Positions 57,111 through 64,000 of a stretch of 64,000 bases of DNA are shown one piece after another (position 1 is the stretch's first letter; each line of letters opens with the position of its first letter). A model generated the notes under the pieces. The model was not told where the DNA came from. It did no database searches and saw only the letters and a list, made by a program, of their open reading frames with translations. Source of the DNA: Thelonectria olida. Lineage: Eukaryota; Ascomycota; Sordariomycetes; Hypocreales; Nectriaceae. Location: positions 744,001 to 808,000 of the forward strand of contig JAGPYM010000006.1 in NCBI GenBank assembly GCA_020736575.1. The letters run 5' to 3'. Both the position numbers and the translations under genes were made by a program.

Positions 57111-58273
57111 CTCAAGCTTCCCAGACTGGCATGTCTCGCAGCTCGGCCAGTAGGGCAATCAAACGAAAGACTGGACCTGAGTTCAGAGCAAGAGAACAAT
57201 TGACAGAGGTTCAAGATGGAAGGGAAAGGAAGGGTGTGGTCATGCCAGAGCTCTCTACGGAAAGACGACAAAGTGGCAGGCAGGGCGGGAACAAAGTGGG
57301 CGGATGCACTAATCATGTAAGGTCGGAGTCGCGGGCAGGGCTGGATCCAACAGCCCGCACATGGGACGGAAAACGTCCAATTAACGCGGTGGGAGCTTTT
57401 CTAGCGAGGCCTGTGCAAGGTAAAGGATGAATGCTGACAACTGTCGCGCATTTCCCCGATTGTCGCGCATCTGTCTCTCGTCATCTTCCGGCACTCGGGA
57501 GAGCCGGTAAAGTCGTTGGGGATTGCACTCAGGGATCCGTTGATGGAGGTTGGCCTCACTGATGGACTGGATCACAGCGCGGAGATTGAATTGAATTAGC
57601 GGCTCTGCAGCGTTTCCAGCGGACTCTCAATGGCTCGCCCGCGAAAAACGCCGATTGGAATTCGACGGGAGTTGGCCTGAGAGCCTGGCGCTGGGCGCAC
57701 GAGGCACTAAAAGTGGGGAGCTCCATCCAATTCCAAGAAAATTTCGTCGTGCAGCAGCTTCGGGACTTTTCTCTCTTCCATTCTCATCATCACCTCAACC
57801 TCAAGCTTCCAAGCACCTCAAGTCCATCCACGGCTTGACGACACCGAGGAGCGATCGACGCTGTTGCCGTGACAGGACAATCAGCGCGCCTCTTTGGATG
57901 GCCTCAAGGACCAATCTTTCTCCAGCATCGTGCCTGGACCATGTCCTAGATATGTAAGTTTTGTATTTCGCCAATGCGGCACTTGTTTCGCTGTGATTCA
58001 GAGCAAAGTCTCTGCCTGATCACATCGATTAATCCTCTCAACCCCTGCATGAAAATCTTCCATGAAGATTTCATGCGCCCCTCGTTGCTATGATGACACC
58101 TTTACGGTTGCAAAGAGGAAACCATTCACTTGGTCCTCGGTGAACGCCCCATCTCAATAGACTACAACGGTATCTGATGCAACATCACCACACGCAATTT
58201 CATTCTTCCAGATTGATAGGTCGGGGCACAATTACTGACTCGCGCGTTCAGATCAAGATGACACCAGCGAGAA
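57111..58273. other. Divergent intergenic region (GT21 / SEN2)
   Basis: This is the shared upstream region of two divergent housekeeping genes. No TATA box stands out and no gene is seen. The pyrimidine-rich stretch near 57,760–57,800 may be leader sequence, and a 5' UTR intron could begin at GTAAGT near 57,954. Confidence 0.45.
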
Positions 58274-59910
58274 ATGGCTGAGCTTCAACCTTCCACCACA
58301 GAGCCTGGAGCAACCCTGCCCCCAGCCGCTGCTCAATCGCAACCGCCTCAGCAGCGAGGCCCTCCTCTGCACCAGATCCACGCACTTCCTGCGCCGATCC
58401 GGACGTTTCCCCTCCCGGCCTTCTACCCAAACAATCCCATCTCGCTGTTCCATTTGGCGTGCGCATGGCTGGGTCAGCTTTGGTCGCCACCTCTGGCAGA
58501 GCCGTCGGTGGTGTATGAGGGTGTTTGGTCCCTAGCGACTTCATCAGTCCACATCCTCAATGAAAAGTCAATCCGAGCTTTGTGGGAGCAAGGCTTCTAT
58601 GGAAAGGGTAACCTGAGTCGAAGTGAGCCCAACTGGTTTAAAAGGGAGCAAGTTCGACGGGGCCTTCAGGAAGCACATGTCAGTGAGATTCTGACAGTGC
58701 AACGACGTGAAGAGCGCACTCGCGCCAAATGGGAGCGAGCTCGCCTGGAGCAGGAAGTCATCCGTCAAACCCGATTGAAAGAGGCAGAAGAGACCGATGC
58801 CCGCGAAACTGAGGCTCGTAACGCGCAAGCTGAAGCTGCGCGAATGCCACTTGAGACGAAAACTCTTGTCCCTGTTCCTCCCTCACCAGTCACTCCTGAG
58901 AGACTCGTGTCCCTACCAAACTCGACAGCAGATCTCTGGGAATACGTTTCTCGTGAAGAGGTCAACAGGAATGGCGACCAATCATCGCTAGATCTCTCCA
59001 ATGGAGTTAGCGCTCACCCAGAGTCTCGCAATGGCACACGCGATTCTTCACCCGCCACTTCCGATGCCATGGGCAACGGTCACCAGGCTGACACAGATAT
59101 CACAAGTCCTGGTAGCCCTGCCAGCTCGGATGATGTTAAACCCATGAAGCGACGGAAAAGTGTCCGATTCTCCCCAAAGATCGAGTCTACCACATTCGGG
59201 TTGACCGATCCCCCGAGTCCCAAGCTCGCAAACTCAAGTGCCGACCTATCCCTGGTGAACAGTGGTCAGTTTGGAATTCCAAATGTGGGTACAAGCGACT
59301 CCACAGACGACATTCAGCCAGGAACAATAGTCAATCTGGAACACCTCCAGTTGATGCCAGAGGAAGCGTTCTTCCTTAGCTTCGGCCTTGGTGTCCTAAA
59401 AGTGACTGATCCTGCTACGGGCGAAATCCTCACCCAACAAGAACTTTTCACTCTCTTTCGGCAATACTCGTACTTTCCCCCCGAGTTGAGCCGGAGGAAC
59501 CCGAACTCCAACCCGACGACCACTTCTTGGTACACTACTCGGTCTACCATCACTTCAGATCATTGGGTTTTGTACCCCGAGCAGGCATCAAGTTTGGTGT
59601 AGACTGGCTCCTATACACCCGAGGTCCGGTGTTTGATCACGCCGAGTTTGGTCTCGTTGTCATCCCGTCTTACTCGGATCCCCTGTGGAAGGAAGCTGGA
59701 GTGCAAAAGCGACAGAAGAATTGGCAATGGCTTCATGCAACGATCCGCGTTCTCTCCCATGTGACCAAGAGTTTGGTACTGGTTTATGTGGATGTACCGC
59801 CCCCGTCCAAGTTTGACGAGGCTATGGGAAAGGGACTTCCTCATGTTTTTAAGCTGTACAAAGTTAGAGAGGTGATGGTGAAGCGATGGTCCAGCAACCG
59901 GAACCGGTAG
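58274..59910 (+). CDS. SEN2: tRNA-splicing endonuclease subunit SEN2, with a frameshift in a C-run
   Basis: The N-terminal part carries family features ([12 protein letters not shown] region at [24 protein letters not shown]). A long charged helix ([18 protein letters not shown]) and an acidic Ser-rich linker follow, then [16 protein letters not shown]. The frame then breaks at a run of six C (59477–59482). A seventh C would continue directly into [16 protein letters not shown] and the endonuclease core, with Tyr in DWLLYTRGP, His in FDHAEFG and Lys in THVTKS-like HVTKSLVL. With one added base the gene is 546 codons. SEN2 is essential in yeast, so a sequencing or assembly error in the homopolymer is the most likely explanation, and a real mutation is the alternative. 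The enzyme cuts the 5' splice site of tRNA introns. Confidence 0.85.
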
Positions 59911-60536
59911 TGAACGGGCTCACGGATATGCTGACCACAGTACCTACGACCTATGTATGATGAATGTATAACACGATTGGACATGTTGAATGATTACACT
60001 TTGTATTGATGTCACGAAAGTTATGCATGGTGATTGAATGCAGATGTCTTGAAGTCGAGACCGCGCCTTGTGTGACTTGTAAGCCGGGATGGTGCTTTCG
60101 ACAGGCCTGACTGATTGGTTCGTTGCAAGTTCCCGCAGCTTGGGCTCGGCATTCTTCCGGCCCCGGAACTCATCTCCTTCTCCCACGTCCTCCCACGTCG
60201 ACTACACCCAATCGACACGACGAACAAAAGCAAAACCAATTCCAACGCCGTAATCTCTCATCTTGGCTTCTCATGATGGCTATCGACGGGTCGACAAAAC
60301 GCGGGGTCGGTCAAACTGCATCCCCACATGGAGGAGCGACGCATATGCATCCCTTTCGGCCGAGGTACAAGATGCTGCACGAGTATTTGTATTAGTTCCA
60401 AGGTAGCTCCGTTTATCAATCGCTCAACCTCTTTTCTCTCCATCAACTCCCCGGAGCTGCACGGGATCAGTGTCCTTGCCTGTCAGCTGTGGGAAGTCTG
60501 CCAGATTGTCTAGTATCGTCGTGTTCAACAAGAGTC
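59911..60536. other. Intergenic region, no gene seen
   Basis: This lies between SEN2 and the dioxygenase gene and probably holds the promoter and leader of the latter. It contains short frames only. Confidence 0.45.
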
Positions 60537-62174
60537 ATGCTTTCTCCCAGCCGCCTGCTCGCTCAGAGCTGCAGGTCAACTCCGTCTCGAGCTCTTGCGT
60601 CCCCCTCGCGCCTTTCGTCTTTCCACTCACGTCGAGGTCTGTACGCCTCTCAAAGATGTTTTCAAGCGAGTGCACGTTTGGCATCTGTCAAGTTCCCTTT
60701 TGAGTCTCCCAACAGGGGAAAGACTCTGTCGGACCAAGCCTCAGCTGTCTCGGCAAAGAGCTTCGACAAGCCCCCGGCCTTTGAGCCTCGAACCGTCCTC
60801 GACGGCTCGATCAACGGCGGCAAGCAGATCACCGTCTCGAGCTCCGACCGCTTCATCCAGATTGAAGACAAGGAGCACGGCGGATGGACGAGGCTAGACG
60901 CCGTCGCCCTGCGTGATAGCTGCGCCTGCGTCAAGTGTACGGATCCCTCCTCGGGCCAAAAGAACTTTGCCTCGACAGACGTCCCCGCCGACATCGAGAT
61001 CAACCAAGTGCGGCTGGACAAGGACGGCCTCGGCATCGTCTTCAAGAACGACATCCCGCGTCTCGCACAGGGCGGCCACGAAATGGTGCTTCCCTGGGCG
61101 ACCATTGAGAAAACCCTCGGCCACCAAGATGTGGAGAAGCTGCCGTACCCGCGGCAAGACGCCGTCTATCCGAAGACGGGCAGGACCTTCTGGGACAACG
61201 AGACCATCCAGCAGCGCGTCCGCAGGATCGACTACCACGACTTCATCAAGGGCGAAGACGCCTTCTGGCAGACCCTCCTTGACCTGTCCAGCCTGGGCCT
61301 CGTCTTCCTCAAGAACGTGCCCCACGACGAGGACTCCATCGCCAACATCACCACCCGCATCGCAAACATCAAGTCCACCTTCTACGGCCGCACCTTTGAC
61401 GTGCGCGCAAAGCCCGACGCCGAAAACGTCGCCTACACCAGCGGCTACCTCGGCCTGCACCAGGACCTGCTCTACCTCGAGCGGCCCCCGGCCATCCAGA
61501 TCCTGCACTGCCTGGAGAACTCGTGCTCCGGCGGCGAGTCGCTCTTCAGCGACGGCCTCCGCGCGGGCAAGCTCATGTGGCTGCAGGACGGCCCCGGCCG
61601 CGCCCACGTCGAGAACCTCGCGCGCGTGCGCATCCCGTACCACTACGAGAAGCACGGCTACTGGTACAAGCAGAAGCGCGCGCTGTTCGATGTGACGGAC
61701 TCGGAGGACATCCTGGCGAGCGTGTACTGGAGCCCGCCGTTCCAAGACCGGTTCCAGCTGCCGACGGTGGACATGCGGGCGTGGCTGGAGCCGGCGCAGC
61801 TGTTCGACCGCCTGATCAACGAGGAGACGGCCATGTACCAGGTCAAGATGGCGCCGGGCGAGTGCGTGCTCTTCGACAACATGCGCGTGATGCACGGCCG
61901 ACGAGCGTTTGACGCCAGCGGAGGGTCGCGATGGCTGCGCGGAGCGTACATTGAGCGCGAGGACTTTGTGAGCCGCGTGCTGCACATCCCTGATGCCATG
62001 GCGGAGGCGTACCGCGGAGGCGAGGCGTGGCATCGTGAGAAGGAGGATGACACCCTGAGAGAGTCGCCGTGGTTTGGCCACGTCGAGGCCAAGCTGAACG
62101 GGATCGCGGATGGACTACAAGCTAAAGGGGCGGCACAATTGAGGGAGGAGCATTATCAACAGCTCAATGCTTAG
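60537..62174 (+). CDS. Gamma-butyrobetaine dioxygenase-like 2-oxoglutarate/Fe(II) oxygenase, mitochondrial
   Basis: This single-exon gene encodes 545 residues if started at 60537 (MLSPSRLLAQSC); an in-frame ATG at 60489 would add 16. The N-terminus is rich in Arg/Ser/Ala and lacks acids, as expected of a mitochondrial presequence. A DUF971-type zinc-binding domain follows, with LRDSCACVKCTDP. The TauD/TfdA-type oxygenase domain has the Fe ligands H-x-D in LGLHQDLLYLERPP and the distal His in NMRVMHGRRAF, with Arg following for 2-oxoglutarate. This architecture is that of gamma-butyrobetaine hydroxylase and trimethyllysine hydroxylase in carnitine synthesis; which of the two cannot be told by eye. 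The region 61,380–61,900 is unusually GC-rich at third positions. Confidence 0.88.
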   Translation: MLSPSRLLAQSCRSTPSRALASPSRLSSFHSRRGLYASQRCFQASARLASVKFPFESPNRGKTLSDQASAVSAKSFDKPPAFEPRTVLDGSINGGKQITVSSSDRFIQIEDKEHGGWTRLDAVALRDSCACVKCTDPSSGQKNFASTDVPADIEINQVRLDKDGLGIVFKNDIPRLAQGGHEMVLPWATIEKTLGHQDVEKLPYPRQDAVYPKTGRTFWDNETIQQRVRRIDYHDFIKGEDAFWQTLLDLSSLGLVFLKNVPHDEDSIANITTRIANIKSTFYGRTFDVRAKPDAENVAYTSGYLGLHQDLLYLERPPAIQILHCLENSCSGGESLFSDGLRAGKLMWLQDGPGRAHVENLARVRIPYHYEKHGYWYKQKRALFDVTDSEDILASVYWSPPFQDRFQLPTVDMRAWLEPAQLFDRLINEETAMYQVKMAPGECVLFDNMRVMHGRRAFDASGGSRWLRGAYIEREDFVSRVLHIPDAMAEAYRGGEAWHREKEDDTLRESPWFGHVEAKLNGIADGLQAKGAAQLREEHYQQLNA

Positions 62175-62364
62175 AAAGGTTTCAACAAATAAGCAACAAA
62201 AGTGCAAATGGATTTCACAGGAGCGATATCATAGCATAGCGGATGGTTGTCAATTGAGTACCTGCCTTGGATATCCTTGTTTCCATAATCCTGATTTTTG
62301 TCTCAATACGCCAGTGCCAGTCATGAAACATCGCATCATCAACCATGCCAAGAAACCAATCCAT

Positions 62365-63806
62365 TTACTGGTTATAAGGCTTCGCTTCGACACCAGCAGG
62401 AGGCTGAGTTGCAACCTTGCCATCCTTGACGCTCTCCCAGCTAGTGCTAAGGCTGGTGCCGTTGCTTTCTGTGAAACTCTTCATCATTGCGCGCTGCTGG
62501 TCGGGAGTTGAGTCCTTGTAGAGTTTCTTGAAGAAGCTGTTGATATCACTCTCATCTTTACCGTCGTCCTCCTCATCGGCGATGGCATCCCAGTTCTTAG
62601 CGCCCGATTTAGAAGATGTAGGATACGAAGGTCCGGTAGGCTTCACAGCCGCAGGTGGCTCTGAGGGCTTTACGTTCTCATTGTCCTTACCTTTGTCCTC
62701 AGCAGCCAGCATAGCCTTCTTTCTGGCCTCTTTCAGGATCTTCAGTCTGGGATTCCGAGTTTTAGTCTTGTTCTGAAGAATCATGGTTCGGATTCATGGT
62801 ACACCATGACATACTCATCTTCGTCGCGCGCAGCTGTTTCGCTGGCCGTCTCTTCCTTGCGTTCGCTCTTAACTTGCGGCCATTTGCCGGGAGATTTCTT
62901 GACGAGCACCAGCTCGACTTTGTTGGGAGTGATGGTGCACTTGTTGCCCTCTGTGGCGATTTCACCCCAGAGATCAAGTCTGAATGGCTTTTGAGTGCCG
63001 TCCGGGTAAATGATAGAATCGAGAAGGACTGCGGAGGGGAGGTAGTCGACCACAATTGTCTCCTTGTTGACGCCCTTGGAGAAAATAGTGACAGATATGA
63101 ACTTGTCGCTCTGGTAGTCCTGGAGTCGCGGGGAAGCAGCTGGTGGGGGGGCAACGGTGGCCTTTCGAGTTTCAGGTTCCTGGGTAGGGTCGGCAAGCCC
63201 CTTCACGTCGGGCTTCAAGGTTGTAGTCAACCTCCGGCCAGGATCGTCGCTAGGAAGCTTCCACATGGCAGAGAGGATCTGTATCCGCAAAGTGATGGCT
63301 CTCCGCCACTCCTTCGCTTGCGATGGTTCTTTCGAGCTTCCCATGGCCATGGACAAGTCACCCTTTTGCCCAACCATCTCCGGGTCTTTGAACTCCTCCT
63401 TGGCCTCTTCCACTGTCACCGTATAAAACCCATTTTCGTCCGTCCGTTCCTTTGCTGGATCCACCTTCTCTACCGCAGGCTTGCCTTTAATCAAGCGTAT
63501 GGAGTAGACACAACAGGCGTCCGCGTTGGCATATTGGCCGAGGCGCATGTAGGCCACCGCACGGCGGTATTGAGCGTCGGAAAGGAGGCTTCGTTTGTTT
63601 CTGTCATAGGCTTTGTGCCAGGCGAGGTTAGCGTCATCGAGTGATTCTTGGTATCGACCGAGGCCGACGAGGGCTTTGGAGCGGGCGATGAGCCAGGCTG
63701 GGTTTTGCGACGTCGTGAGGGCGGTTGTAAGGTGTTGGAGAGCTGCATCGTAGTTCTTGGCCTCGACGGCGGCGATACCTTCATTGGCCTTTCCTATGTA
63801 CGCCAT
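62365..63806 (-). CDS. SGT1: SGT1 co-chaperone (TPR–CS–SGS)
   Basis: The exons on the complement are 63806–62815 and 62746–62365, giving 457 residues. The N-terminal TPR repeats are seen (AVEAKNYDAALQHLTTAL, LIARSKALVGLGRYQESL, YRRAVAYMRLGQYANADA). The central CS domain spans YQSDKFISVTIFSKGV to KVELVLVKKSPGKWP. The C-terminal SGS domain is canonical, with SYPTSSKSGAKNWD and FFKKLYKDSTPDQQRAMMKSF. The intron (GTATGT…CCCAG) links the CS and SGS parts; without it the first exon would stop after a few residues. SGT1 works with HSP90 and SKP1/SCF in kinetochore assembly and client maturation. In plants and animals it stabilises NLR receptors. Confidence 0.94.
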
Positions 63807-64000
63807 GATGCGAGGTTGAGAAAAGATGGCTTGGACTGAGTGTCCTTGAAGGGCTGATGGCTATGTTATGTCGGCTTGTTTGTTGTACGAGTGGTGATGG
63901 TTGGTTCTGGAAGCTATGGTGGGGTGCTGCTTGAAATGTGGGCGCAGAATGCTTGCTTTCACAAGGGTTGTGTACAGTGAGAGCTCGTATCAAAGTATAC

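Noticed and set aside
60894..62081. 395-residue open frame antisense to the dioxygenase gene
   Set aside because: It is produced by the GC-rich third positions of the sense gene; its composition is low-complexity Val/Leu/Ala/Arg/Asp and no motif is seen.
1..64000. CRISPR array or prokaryotic operon signals
   Set aside because: None seen; intron-bearing genes and fungal families show that the sequence is eukaryotic.

Overview
This window is nuclear DNA of a filamentous ascomycete, most likely a Sordariomycete. The evidence is short GT–AG introns with CTAAC-type branch points, Zn2Cys6 regulators, PDR-type ABC transport, a GH3 beta-glucosidase, glucosylceramide synthase, and an ankyrin protein of a type common in Pezizomycotina. 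The genus is not resolved. Exon boundaries given here were read by eye from splice signals and reading-frame continuity.

Layout. 0–9.5 kb: the 3' part of an FMN-dependent L-lactate dehydrogenase-like gene, then four plus-strand genes (PLP enzyme of the ACC-synthase type, flavin monooxygenase, YjlB-like cupin, amino-acid permease). 9.8–15.7 kb (minus strand): a DUF1857-like protein, a small secreted protein, and a secreted fusion of a deuterolysin-like (M35) domain that has lost its HExxH with an intact TAP-type alpha/beta hydrolase. 17.2–19.8 kb: ankyrin protein. 20.3–25.1 kb (minus): full-size PDR transporter. 25.6–31.1 kb (minus): a Zn2Cys6 regulator cut in a coding exon by a 3,100-bp hAT transposon. 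31.4–35.2 kb: a UPF0303 protein, then a gene-poor stretch ending in a broken gene. 36.9–40.4 kb: a dynamin-like GTPase whose C-terminus is an FG-nucleoporin-like repeat tail. 40.7–47.6 kb: Baeyer–Villiger monooxygenase, a divergent Zn2Cys6 regulator and a tannase/feruloyl esterase. 47.6–50.7 kb: a second copy of the hAT element in inverted orientation, lying between the esterase and its TATA box. 52.8–64 kb: GH3 beta-glucosidase and housekeeping genes (ceramide glucosyltransferase, SEN2, a gamma-butyrobetaine dioxygenase-like enzyme, SGT1).

How it fits together. The right end looks like conserved core genome. The middle (about 10–51 kb) looks accessory, with mobile elements, AT-rich tracts, a broken gene and unusual domain fusions. 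The two hAT copies have the same length, the same open frames and different 8-bp target-site duplications, so they are separate and recent insertions; one breaks a regulator and the other separates an esterase from its promoter. The most unusual protein-level finds are the dynamin–FG-repeat fusion and the pseudo-M35/TAP-hydrolase fusion, the latter close to a secreted protein that may carry the same N-terminal module.
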